64,000 bases of DNA from Anas platyrhynchos (Eukaryota > Chordata > Aves > Anseriformes > Anatidae), in NCBI RefSeq assembly GCF_047663525.1, contig NC_092591.1, positions 32,645,001-32,709,000 of the forward strand. Direction: 5' to 3'. The notes beneath the pieces were generated by a model that saw only the letters and a list, made by a program, of their open reading frames with translations, had not been told where the DNA came from and ran no database searches. Within the stretch, counting starts at the first letter, position 1, and each line of letters opens with the position of its first letter. Below, piece by piece: positions 49,801-61,873 of the stretch. Position numbers and translations under genes: made by a program.

Positions 49801-52800
49801 ACCAAAAAAAAAAAAAAAACAACACGGAAATCCATCTCTGTGGGAAAAAAAAAAATCACAGGAAGCTCCAGCTGAATCAGGCTTAGCCACACATCTTTCT
49901 CCCAGAGCTCTTCATCAAATCCCTGTATGAAATCTCAGTCTGAATACTCTGTCTCCCCAAGCTGACAAATCCCAGACCTGCATCTGTTTCCTAGCCTGAT
50001 TCTGACCTTACTTCCCCCCGTCCGACACAACAAGTCCCAGACTGATGGCAAACCCTCCTCCACCTCTCCCAGACCAGACAAATCCTATTTTGCGTCATTC
50101 CTCTCGATCCTGGCGATTACAGAAATCACCATCCTCCCTCACGCCATAAGGTCATGAGCAGACCTGTTCCGTGCTATTCTCCTGTGTCAGACCACACCAT
50201 GGAAAAGGCAGCTACGGCTTCCCCATTTCTCTACTTCTTTAAGCACCTAGGGCCTGCTAGGGCTGCGTGGACTCAATTTTTCTTGGGACAGAGAACACGG
50301 AGGCCTTTGGGAGCGTGCCTGGGCAAGAGAAAGGAAGGAGTTAACAGCAAAGCAGGCAGCAGGGGAAAGCCAGCATTACGTAAAGCGTAAAGCGGAGGCA
50401 GCCAGCCCCACAGCTCACACAGAGCCGCAGCAGCGCTGCCTTCCCCACCCAGCACGGTCAAACAGCTTATGCAAGGGGCTGGGCTTGGAGCCCGGCGCTT
50501 CAGCGGACGCCATGTGCCTTCCCTGCCCTTCCTGGCGGCCGCACGTGTGGCGAGGAGGAGCGACACGCCGGCCTGCCCCGGCCCTGAGCCCGGCCTCACG
50601 TGTGCTCCGCGTCCCCGCGCCACCACCATCCAGCAGAGACTCGGGGCAGAAGGGAGCTGTGGAAAGAGGCAGCGGGGTGGCAAAGATGGAGGAGATTTCA
50701 TAGGAAGCCTCCTGCCGTTTCTGCTCATTTTGATGTGTAGTAGGTGCTTGAAGAAAGACACCGGCCTATGGGATAGCGTAGGGAGGGCAATCAGGATGTG
50801 CACAGAGAGCAAAACAGGGTAAAGGTGTAGGGCAACACCATGAGCAGCGTGGCACAGCATCCTGCAACCAAAGGTACCGAGGGGAGCCTTACAAGCAGCA
50901 CTGCTGCTGGGAGAGAAACGAGGCCCTTCCAGTTACTGCAAGCACTCCAGAGAGCCTTACTCGATCCCCGAGGAGTTCAGCACTTGGAAGTGAAAACGTG
51001 ACAGCGCTGCACAATGTGTGCAGCGGTGCCTGGCACGGGGGCGGGGAAGCTGCTGCTGCTTTAGCACTGCCTCTTTTTGCAGTCCTCTTCCACCGACCTG
51101 CCAGTGCTGCAGCTCCGTCTGAGACCCACGCTGCCGGGCTGCATCTGCCATCCACAGCTTCTGCGAGCAGCTATTTGGAGCACAGCGCTGCGACTTGCAG
51201 GTGGATGCCTCCTAGCCCTGCCTGACGTCCTCGAGACTCTGGATGTGAGAGAAGTTACCTACTACGGCTTCCAAAGGAACCAGCTGCTGGATCTGGGACA
51301 CAGATCATTAAGAGACGGGACTAGGACAAACTGCACATTTTACAGCACCTGACGCTGCCATTATGCAACAAAATTTGCATCTTGCACAATACTGCCATGA
51401 AAAGAGATGTCAGATCCTGGGTTTTGTACAATATTGGGTATTATACAACGCACACCAAATATTTTAATGCAGTTCAACCTACTGCACAAAGCTTTTACAG
51501 GAAGCTCCATAAGCAGGAGCCCTTTCCCTCCTCATAGAGTCCTAACCGAGGCAGTACAGTCTTGCAGAACATTCCCCCGTGACAGACTGGGCCACAAATT
51601 AAAGAGAGGACTGTCCCCAAGATTTAATGCTCACACATCACCCTTCTTCCCCAGTCCAATTCAGCCTGCATGTGGCACAAACTGCATCATTTTAGTTCTC
51701 CTGGAGCAGACCACAGAACAGCAGAATTGCTGTATTCATCATACAAAACCCGACCTTCCTGGTGTTAGTGAGCACTCACGAAGATGGCTGTGCTACCAGA
51801 GCAGCAGTACGCTGCTCAGCACTATACGACAGAAATACTTGAATGTCAGGTATAAGGGTTTTTGACTGTCACACAGTCATTTATTTTACCAAGAGCTCAT
51901 GCAACCAAAACCTGACCGCAGTTCCAGCACTGCTAGGGTTACAAGGGATCCTACAGTCAGCCACCTGTGACAACTCAGCGCCTGCAGCCCTCCAACGCAC
52001 ACCCCCAGAGGTGTCAGCGTCTGACTCACATCTCCACAACAGTGCCCCAGTGGGATGGCTGCGGGGCGAGGAAAAGCTGCTCTCCTCAAAAACCTGACAG
52101 CTCGCACAGCTTGCCGATGGCAGGGCCCCATCCTGGCAAGGCAGTGGCTGTGCTCCCACCTGCGAGCCAGCTGCCAGCGCTCGGCAAGCAGGCTGCTCAA
52201 CGATGCGCCCCACTACCAGCTCACACATGCTATTTAGTGAGCCCCACAGCTTATGCAATTGCTCCGGTCTAAATCCTTGTGCTAGTGAGCCTGTGTAATA
52301 AATGCATAGATGAAAAGAGCTGTATTTCTCCTGATTCAAAGAGAAATACCTTGCAGAACCAGCATGGTATGCAAGCTTCCCCAGTGCTTGGTTCCTCCAA
52401 GTTAGTCAGCACTCCTATTAAAAGGCATTTAACTCCCGTTTCAGCCTGACACCAGAGTGTCTGAGGTGAAGCTGCTCCTGATGCGTGTTACAAACAAACA
52501 AACAAGTTCACGATGCTCCTTTCTGGCATAAACCACTCCCCCCAGCATGACCCCAGCCAGCTCGGGATTACAGACACCACAGTGCTGACCGTCAGCAAGC
52601 AGTTTACAGAGGATTTAGATCCTCAGGAGAAGAAAACAGGCAGATCCAGCGAAGGGACAACAGAGCCTATCGTCTGGAAGTCATCAGACAGAATAATTGC
52701 TAAGTAAAAGCTGTGAGCAGGCTAAGCTGATACCTAAGAGATTATCTTTGCTGACTTGTACACTCCGAACATTGCCAATCTTGATTGGGAATCCCCAGGT

Positions 52801-55800
52801 TTTTTAGGACTATTTTCTGGCATCAGTGTTCATTTTCTATGGCCCTCTCCTTGTTTTGGGGGAGAGGAGAGGAAAGAAGCTCTGACAACCACACAGCTAT
52901 GCTGGTAGTGCCGAGGACATTGCAACCTTCCTGCTACATAAAGCTGGTCAAATTCACAAGTTAGGAGAACAGGTTTGTTGTAGGCGTTAGAAAGGAGCTG
53001 CTGGTGGTGGTACCCAGAGGATGCTGCAGGGGAGAAGGGAAGGACTGCTGGAATCATTTATGTCCAAGTGAAGGACTAGACTGTGTTGTTTAAAAACAGG
53101 CCTGGCTATTTTGTAAAGAAACTTGATTAAAGAAAGATGAGAAGTAGGACACCACCCCCAGGTCATGAATTATGCAGGAAAAAAAGAGTAAGCTGAGCAA
53201 GGGACAACTCATACCATGAGTTTAAAGGCTGGGTAAGATGACTGGAGGGCAAGAGCCTCTGTCTGAGAGAGACTTCCAGAGAAATATAATATTAGAGCTG
53301 CATTACCACCTGCTGAGAAATCCCAGAGATGCCAAGAAGCAGGAAATGTCAGAGTAACTGGAGACTTCAACTGCCTCCACACAGGCTGGGTAGCTGCCAC
53401 AACCCACGGCCTGGTATGAACATAAATGCCACAAATGACTGCTCCATGGAACGATTCATCAGGAACCCTTAAGATGGAAAGGCAATTCATGATTTGTCTT
53501 AGGCAGCAGGTAAGGTATAGCTGAAAGTGCTATTTATCATGTCTACTGTAACCATGACTTCGGCATGCATCAATTTAGCATCCTTCCGGGATCAACAAAA
53601 CAATAATGGCTTCTATTTTGAGAAGAGAACAGAATAAAAATAGGAAGCACGCTGAGCAAAAAGAAGCTGAGAGGTAAAATGCTGACAGACAACACAGAGA
53701 TTATCTGAAGATGACATGTCAGGGGAAAAAAAATTCAATAAAGGCACATAAACCATTAAAAAGATTTCAGAAAGATCACTAGTCAAAATAATAAAAGAAT
53801 AGCATCATCAAAGATAATAGAAGGCAAAATCCTTCGGGAAACTGAAGACTAGAAAAAAAATGGTAGGTTAAACAAAAGCCACAAAAGCAGTTCCCCGTGC
53901 AGCTCCCAACCCAAAAGAAAGCTTGAGAAAAATTAAAAAGAAAAGTATAAACAGAAAAAAAAAATCCCTTTACAGACACTCCAGGATATCTGTAAGGCAA
54001 AGCAGCAGACGAGGCATTAAAGAAAAACTGCATTTATTTTTTGCACATGAATTCAGTACGGAGACATTCAGGGAGGTTTCCACACTGCATCTCTCTAAGG
54101 AAATTCATCAGGAGATGTTACTGACTGGGAGGTCAGCAGGAAATAGCACAAAACAAAGCTCTGCTGGAATAGCAACAGTTGCCAGGACCAGCCAGCACTC
54201 ACAAAAGACTTCTAAAGGACATGGAGAAATAGCTGCTGCATGTACCACTTGCCTTAAAACCGTCCAAACGCTACGAAGAAAAAAGGCAAGCATGATTCCA
54301 GAATTAAAAAGCATTTCAAGGCATCAGAGGGACTACAGAATAGAAAATCTGATATGGGTATTAGGCAAAGTGGTAGAAAATACTAATAGAATCAGTGAAT
54401 GCATGTGTATATGCAATACACTGGAGGGCTGATTTGACTTTGGTAATGGAAGTTGTGCCTCAAAATCTATTAGCCACATTTGAGCACAGATGCAAAGGAG
54501 ATTTGGTTGATTTATTCTACGTGAATTTTCAGAAGCCATCTGACAAGATCCCTAACTGCAATTATTTTTAAAGAAGCCAAGGATAAATTTAGATACGTGA
54601 CAAAGTCCCTGTAGACAGAAGATTCTTGCTGAGATGCATGATAAAGTAAGAATCCATTTTTTGCAACAGAAGGAGAAATCCTACACAGAGCTGAGCTAAG
54701 GCTTCTGCTGCTCAACATTATTCATAAATTATCTGGGAAAGGACAAAAAAAGAGCACGATGCCAAAGTTTACTGACGCAATAAGTTACCTGGGACAGCTG
54801 AAAATGAAAGGCAACCTAAACGTTTCCCTATACACCACATGTGTCTTCTAATGCAAAATGTAGACAGTGGTGTCTGTCTGCTCATGAGACAAGTGAAAAA
54901 TTCCCCTCACCCCAAAGGCAAACATTTCCACACAGTATGTCCTAAACTGCAATGCTGCCCACGGGAAATTATGTATGCTGAAGATTTATAGGAAGAAACT
55001 TCAGCATTACTGGTACAAGAAAAAGAATCCAAAGGAAAAAAAAAGAAAGCAACCTATATGAATGGTACTGAAACATGACTGAAGTCAAGCATACCTTAGA
55101 GTCTCTGCTGAAAGACTGTCTCCACTGTTTAAGACGATCATCTATACATATAAATAAATATATAAACCTCACCATAAAGGCAAGTCTTCCCCATAGCAAA
55201 TGCACAATACAGACAAGGCATCCAGATTTTAGAATAAGATTAGTTTGCCCCAATCTACCTTGTTCTACTTCTTCCAGCTGTCCTAGCACATCCATCAGTT
55301 AAAACCCTGCCTTCATAACCTGTTTGAGACAACAGCTCAGACACCTTTATTACAGTGAAGCAAAAAAAACCAACAGTCCACGCAGTGAGGACATGCTCAA
55401 GGAAAACAATCAATAAGGACGCAGCTAAGCAACTTAAATGACTGTGAAGTACAGAGATTAGTTAGCTTGAGGCAACACCTTTCCATGCATTCACGTCACT
55501 GCACTTTGACGCGCTCTAATAAAAAGCGTGAGTGCACAGAATAATCCTGTTGACACCTTCTAGGCTCACCCAGGATGACAGTGATCAACGCATAGAGATC
55601 AACGTAAAGGGGAGCCTGAAGTCATCCCAGACGCGACAATCCCACCCGAGCCCAAGCAGCACCTCTGCCCCTGCTCTGCCCGTACCTGTCCAGGTCATAC
55701 AGTGTGTGGGAGTTCTCGATCACCACCTCCACGCCAGCCTCCTTGGCCAGTTTGACAATAGCTGCATCTCTCTCCTTCCCAAACGGCTCCGAGTCGTATT

Positions 55801-58800
55801 CAAAGGTGAGACGAGTGACTCCCCATTCCTGCAGGAAACACAATACACAGAGGTGTCACACAGAAGACGTTTCTGACCAGTACGGTTACTAAATTGCAGA
55901 AATTGTAATTGCCACTGTCAAGTCCTGGGAACCTAGAGAGGGTGGTATTTTTATGTGGAGACTATGATCAATTAATAACAATACACACTATTTTTTTCCA
56001 ATATCTCTTTACAGCCGTCACTTAGTAGAAGACCAATGCCTAAGCCAAAGGCAACAAATGTGGTAGAGAGAAATCACAGGACAAAGGATGCCAACTGAGT
56101 AGACCTTTCTGCTCTGAACAGTAGACTATGATACTGCGATTCATATTTAAATGATCAGCTCTCCAAAGGGAGGACTTTAGTTCATCCTAGCAGAGCCATG
56201 AAACCCATTCCATATCTTCACACCTGTCAGAGATCCCTCACAGACCACACAGAACAGGCCTTATGAAATCGCATTCAGCCTCTTCCAGGTTTTTCCAGCA
56301 CACAGTTTGCTCTCAAAGACTATGGCCTAGTTTTCCTCAGAAACTGAATCCTATGAGAAGAGGTTTAATGGTTTCCACAGTGACCCTCCAGAGGCATCCA
56401 TCAAACAGGGCAGCAGCCCACAGATTTGTTTAGCAAACACTCCAGTCAAACACAGCCAGAAATCTGCAGAGACACTTAAAAAACCCCTCACACAACTAAG
56501 ACATGAACCAGTCTCCAAGTGAGACAGCGTGAGTCACTGCCGTGTGTACAGGACGGGCTCTTCCGCCTCAGAACCAGAGGCATCAGAAACACAAACAAAG
56601 CCAAGCAGCAGATGTTATTAGGTCACTGATGACCACTGAAAAATAAATACCAAAGGCAGGGATGGGAATCTAGAAGCAGAAAGCAGCCAGATGAGCATCC
56701 CTGCCTTTCTAAACTCTTAGAGATTGAATCCTAAAATTAATACTAGGAAGGACAGAAAACTACAACAGTTATGTACCACAATATACATTTCAGAGAGGCC
56801 CTCTATTCTTTTTTCAAAACATGAACACGACAGAACACATTACTCAGAGCAGGCGTTAAACAGACACATTCCAAGCCCTACAATGCTCCCCACAAAGAAA
56901 CTTGATTTAACACCTTCATTTTAAACTTTTCTTTTATAGGAAAGACCATACCAGCTAGAAGGCTTGGAAAAGATAGTGTTGGTCTTGAAGAAACATGTAT
57001 TACTATTTTGAAAGAAAGGAATGAAAAAAATGCAGTTAAAGTTAACAGAGATTTTAGGTAAGAGTATGAAACTTCAAATTCATATATTTTCTGCAGTTTT
57101 GAGAAGCCCAGCTTTGTACGTGCTACACAGGAAGCAGAGCACAACCGGGAAACAGCAAACTATATCGCAATAAATTGCTACATAACAACATACAAAACAC
57201 GCAAAATAAAAGTTGTGACTGACTTCTCTTAGTATTTGGCCCACAGCATAGCAAAACCTGCAGCAAAGTAGGAAAAAACCATGCACAAATGGGATCGTGA
57301 GCAAACTTCAGTGAACAAACTACGCACTTTTCTTTTGTAGAAGAGGTAGGTTTACAGATATTTGTTCAGAGGATAGGAGACCAAAAAACCTACACTACAA
57401 AGGTTAACGCAGAGCTAATGAGTACACTTCATCCGTCTGCCTCACTGGACCAGTGCACACAGTGCCTTTGCAGGAACTGTAACTGCTGAACATACTTCAG
57501 CCACTGGCAGCAAGAGCAGAAATTACATTGGACCTGAGTGTTGCATTACTGCACGTGATGGCTCCCCAGAACAGCTGAGAGCAAAGCATGAGCTGCTGCT
57601 GTTCTCTTGTCCAGCCTTTTCTGTTCAGTGCAGCAGCTCTTTCACATGAAAGCCAAACATTTACCCTTTAGTAGCATAAAAAACAACATTCTTTTCAGCT
57701 CTCTTACAGCACACGTAAGACATTCATTAACCCACCTGCCCAGTCAAAAAAGACTGTATTGAAACCAAGGTCTGGCTGATTCCACAACCATCTCTCCAAA
57801 CCCCAGATTCTGCCAACTACTTGTAGTTCTTTGATCAAAGTGGATATGTTTCTCCCACACAGCTTCAATTATCCTGTGAATACCTAGTCCTTGAACTAAA
57901 ATAAGGAGGGCATGGACTACGAATAGCCAGAACTTATTTGCAGATCAAAAGATAAAAATAACTCAGATTCTAAAAAGGCTAAAAGCAGCGCAGAAGTTGT
58001 GTCATGTGTTAACCTGCAGAAGCCAAAATAAATATCAGTGCACTTTGTGACCTGCATAGTCTGATTCTCCTCCCCAGCACCACCCTCCTCCCAAAAATAC
58101 ACATCAGGACCGTGTACAGCAGGAGGGTATTGACTAAAGTTTACCTCTCTTTCTCAGCATCTGGGCTACAGCAGGCTTTGGGGACACTGGTTCCTTCAAC
58201 CATAAGTAACGTACAGTCCTCATGACAAATACAACCCATAAGATGATTGGAAACCAAGCTTTTTTCCTTTAGTTTTGTCTCCCTAGCAAAGATACTCTCA
58301 GAAAGCTTCAAAGACAATGATAAATACAACTTTAGGGTAAGACAGAGAATAATGAGTCACATACTTTTACTGCTTGAGGAACCTTTATATTCAAGGAGAT
58401 CCTCTTGCCAGCCCTGCCTGTCTCATGATCTGCAGCTTTGACATATCACTTTAGAAACACATCCCACCAATCCATCATCCACCACTGAGGTCACTGCATG
58501 TTCCTCTGTCCTAAATGGTACATCAACAAGAAGCTCAGACCCGAGCTGTGTACTGCTGCTGTGCTGACTAACTGCAGCCTTGAACAGAAGCAGAGAAAAA
58601 AAAAAGGTCAGCTAATGTACAGGCTTCTGAGTTTTTGAAATTATAACACAAAGCCTTATTTGTATTTCACCTGTAGATCATTTTCTATTTGTCTCTAAAG
58701 GTGTATGGATATGGCACTTTTCCTGAGTAAAAGCAGCAGGAAAACAATGTCCAGAATGGAAGAAACTCTCAACCCAGAGGAGTGGGTGGATTACAGCACA

Positions 58801-61800
58801 GCCTTGTCAGGCTTGAGCTGCAGAAACAAAGGCAAAACCCACTAACTGCAAAGAGAAGCTCAAGCACCCTGGTAGTGGGTTACACAGTGGACAGTACTGA
58901 AGGTAAAGAGAAACCAGGGGATTGCCAACAATGAGCAGATAATTAGTGAGCAAAACCAAAGGTACCAGTGGGACATTAGTTTTTCCTCACTACACTTCAT
59001 AAAATTAGTGTATCCTCTTACTTTAAAGAGTCTTGGGAAGACATCTGTCGGCTGTCCTCGCACCACAAACAAGCGAGAATTGAGTTTCCTTAAACTGTTG
59101 TCCAGATCTTCCAGGGACTGGAGCAGAAATCTGCAGAGAAGAAACAAGAGCAGTTACTGTCAGTCAGACTGGCTACAGCCAAAAGACAAATGAGGAGGAT
59201 TTACACGGAACTCCAGCAAACCTGCATTAGCAATCAAACTGAAAGTTAGGACGAGAAATAGAAAAGAAGAATTATTATTCATTCCCAGTCTACCTACCAA
59301 TGTTACGAGATTGCCGTACCAGCCAGCTCTTGGCCATTCATATGCATGTTCTGCTTGGCCAGATGCAAGAGCTCTCAGTTTTTTCTTTTTTTTTCTTCTT
59401 GCAACCCCTACTCTTCCCATGTTCTCTCTCAGAGCTGTGAGTACCCCCTGACACCTGCTCCTTCCACATTACATCACCTGCATGGAGAAGAGCATAAACC
59501 ATACAATTCATATTCTTTCATGGGTTCTGTGGCACAAGGGATTTTGCATGAAGTAGAAAGATGTCCATACACTGTTTTCAGGAAAGCAATGAATTACCAC
59601 AAGTTTTAAAGTTCTGGCTCAGAGTAGGGAAGGGCATGGCAGAGAAATGTACACTCACAGCAGGGAGATGTACGCTCCTAGCTCATCAACAGCAAGATAC
59701 TGAGCACCAAAACCTCCCAAGGCAAGAATTATCCATACTTAGAATGGCTGCAAACAGAACAGCAATTTATCTTCCACCACCAAGACACAAAGATGAGAGC
59801 ACGTCAAGGCATTCAACTATTTCCATCCGTCCCCAAACCATTAAAAGGCATTTAAGTGCTTTCTGCATTACACATTTAAGCTCTTAATGTTGCATCTTGC
59901 TGGTCCCCCATTTTGCTATGAAACATCTCCAAGTGTATCACCTTTACTTTTGCATCCACACGTCATAACTTTGTCTACCTCTGTGAAAGACACCAGCTTA
60001 AAAACTTTAATCTCTGCGACAGCACGTGGCACTGCTGGCAAACTCACAACCATGAGTGAGCGACTGTCTGCCAGCCTCTGCCTTTCCCACACCGCTACGT
60101 GCCCGCTCTGCACTGTGACCTGCAAGACACGAGTGTGTCTGTATCAGCTCACTTAAGACCCTGCATAATTAAGAGGAAAGCAAAGCTACAACTGCTCTGC
60201 AAGCTGGGTGCTTCCTCCCCATGCACCTGCACTGCCCGTGATGGGAATTGCAAGCTTCGAGGCAGAACAAGCTCCCCCTGCACTTCTAGGAGAAAGGCCC
60301 TAAGGGTTCAAGGCACGAAGGAGCAAATATCCAAGTACAGAAGACCAAGAAGCAGGTCTGGGTAACCAGAACAAACTGCCCACCTTCTGGCTGTTAAATA
60401 GGAATATCACCTTTCCAAGGTGTTGTGAAAATTAAACACATGTCAGTCCTATATGGCTCCCACATGCTGTGCAATCACATGGTAAGGGATTTTCAGATTG
60501 ATAAATGTCTGGAGGCGAGGTAAAACACAAATGCTGGTGGAGCACAGACCACAAAACACAAATAAATGAAGAAAAAACAGCAAAACAAATCCCAGGCTCC
60601 CCTTGGGAAACAAGGGAACTCCAGTAACTGTGTGGAGCTTGCTAAGACATTTTTGCCTAGCAGCCAGCGGTGCTAATTTCTGACATTTTCAGTAGGTGCA
60701 CACCTTCCAGATAACATGATTTTGTATTTTAAATTCATACACTCATATATATTTCTATGACCAGAACGTAAATAAAACCACTGCCTGCTTCCCTCCCTCC
60801 ATAATGTGGGTGGAAACAAACAAGAATTACACGGATCAGGAATTACTCTTTTGGGGGCCCTGCTTGGGTTCTCCCAAACGAGGGCAGCTGGCAATACCAG
60901 CAGCACGTGAAAGGCATTTCTGCCTGCTGCAAGCGCGGTGTGTGGACAGATCAATTCAAGCTGCTAGTGAGCAGTGGCAGCACCCACGAACTCCTGCAAA
61001 TCAAACACCTGCATTGTGGTGATTTCTGCACGTTTATGGTTTTCTAGCCACCCTCCGAGGCGTGTTCTGGAAACGCTCGGCAAGCAGCCGCTCCTCTTGG
61101 ACGGAGCTGAGCTGGCAGCAGAGGCACTGGGGACACCCACAGCTTCCCCGGGCGGCCACGCGCTGCCACGTGAAGCTGTGAGGTGTGCTTCGAAGGGTTT
61201 CTGCCCAGGTGGCTGCCCTGTCTGCAGCCCCTGACGGCGGGATGTGCTTCACCTGTGTGCGGGGGAGCCTGGCGGAGGTGAATCCCTACCTGGGTTGGGT
61301 TTCCAGGCGCTTGGGCATCTGAGACCTGACCCAAGGGCGTTATGTAATAATGTCACTGTATGGACGGGCTGCGCAGAAATGACTCACCCTTTAAGTTTGC
61401 TTGTACCTGGGGGGGCTGACAGCTCCTGACAGCCACAGCCCCCGGGGGCGGGATGAGGGGGGAGCAGCACTCCCAAACCCACCGGCAGCCGCAGGGCAGA
61501 GGGGAGGCATCACGCAGCTCTACCTAACCCTAAATTAGGGGGGGAAAAGCCCTTCCCAAGGCGATGCTCGGGACCACCACCGGACCCCCACCTCCCCCTG
61601 GAGAGAGGCAGGCAGCCAAAAAAACACCCTTCCTCCCCCCCCCTCCCTCCTCGCAACCCCAACCCGTGCATCGCCCCGTGCATCGCCCCGCACTCACCGC
61701 CAGCGGTTGATGCCCACGGCGGAGGAGGCGGCGAACCAGGGGTCGAGGATGTAGATGCAGCGGAGGGAGGCGGCTCCCCGCAGCGCCTCCTGCAGCGCCG

Positions 61801-61873
61801 GGTTGTCGTGGAGCCGCAGCCCCCGGCGGAACCAGTGCACGGAGCGGGACGGGGCCGCAGCCGCCGCCGCCAT
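43848..61873 (-). CDS. CRY2: CRY2 cryptochrome circadian repressor, 11 exons, 579 aa
   Basis: Vertebrate clock protein that, with PER, represses CLOCK:BMAL1; a flavoprotein of the photolyase family. Exons (minus): 61873-61698, 59130-59022, 55828-55686, 49577-49393, 48061-47973, 47217-47077, 46595-46284, 45215-45064, 44920-44718, 44568-44479 and 43987-43848. All have GT-AG borders and phases match, totalling 1,740 nt. Markers in order: [17 protein letters not shown] (photolyase alpha/beta domain), [106 protein letters not shown] (FAD pocket, also the FBXL3 contact region in mammals), [17 protein letters not shown] and [19 protein letters not shown]. Exons 10-11 give a variable tail of about 75 residues with a nuclear-signal-like PKRKHEG and an end ...PGKSL. 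The tail's EDLSGPV and KRKHEG and the short Ala-rich N terminus point to CRY2 rather than CRY1. Confidence 0.97.
45216..46283 (-). other. CRY2: CRY2 intron 7
   Basis: 1.07 kb between exons 7 and 8 with normal GT and AG ends. No repeat, RNA gene or alternative exon recognised. Confidence 0.65.
48062..49392 (-). other. CRY2: CRY2 intron 4
   Basis: 1.3 kb between exons 4 and 5. It contains a short CA run near 48754 and otherwise nothing recognisable. Confidence 0.65.
50500..50660. promoter_or_regulatory. CpG-rich patch with two CACGTG E-boxes inside CRY2 intron 3
   Basis: About 150 bases of dense CpG sequence sit in an otherwise moderate-GC intron. Two canonical E-boxes lie at 50542-50547 and 50597-50602, both continuing as CACGTGTG on the plus strand. 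CLOCK:BMAL1 binds this motif in other clock genes, and function here is inferred. The patch could be an internal promoter or enhancer. No exon with a usable donor could be tied to it. Confidence 0.4.
53230..54830 (+). mobile_element. Decayed LINE retrotransposon (CR1/L2-type ORF2), antisense to CRY2
   Basis: Several frames on the plus strand preserve pieces of a non-LTR reverse transcriptase in the right order. [12 protein letters not shown] near 53.35 kb resembles the GDFN end of the endonuclease. [11 protein letters not shown] lies near 54.04 kb and [11 protein letters not shown] near 54.37 kb. [19 protein letters not shown] near 54.51 kb matches the RT motif usually seen as [21 protein letters not shown] followed by MPKFTDA near 54.73 kb fits LFNIFINDL...KFADD. 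Frameshifts and stops separate them, so the copy is old and inactive. The exact subfamily and ends cannot be set by eye. Confidence 0.7.
55829..59021 (-). other. CRY2: CRY2 intron 2
   Basis: 3.2 kb, AT-richer than its surroundings. It has a CACGTG at 57552-57557 and a ROR-element-like ttattaggtca at 56615-56625 (one mismatch to WAWNTRGGTCA). I recognise no repeat family or gene. Confidence 0.6.
59131..61697 (-). other. CRY2: CRY2 intron 1
   Basis: 2.6 kb. It holds CACGTG at 60023-60028, 60904-60909 and 61167-61172, and a perfect D-box TTATGTAA at 61340-61347. The part next to exon 1 (61.4-61.7 kb) continues the CpG island. No repeat family is recognised. Confidence 0.65.
61340..61347 (+). 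promoter_or_regulatory. CRY2: D-box (TTATGTAA) in CRY2 intron 1
   Basis: Exact match to the PAR-bZIP/NFIL3 site known from clock genes, about 350 bases inside the intron from exon 1. A CACGTG lies about 170 bases further in. Function is inferred from sequence alone. Confidence 0.45.

Larger units (their letters stand above)
49578..55685 (-). other. CRY2: CRY2 intron 3 (6.1 kb)
   Basis: The largest CRY2 intron. It contains an A(16) run at 49804-49819, a CpG-rich patch with two CACGTG motifs near 50.5-50.7 kb, a group of TTATGCAA-like motifs near 51.4 kb, and a decayed LINE reverse transcriptase relic at about 53.2-54.8 kb in the opposite orientation. No other gene is seen. Confidence 0.7.
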
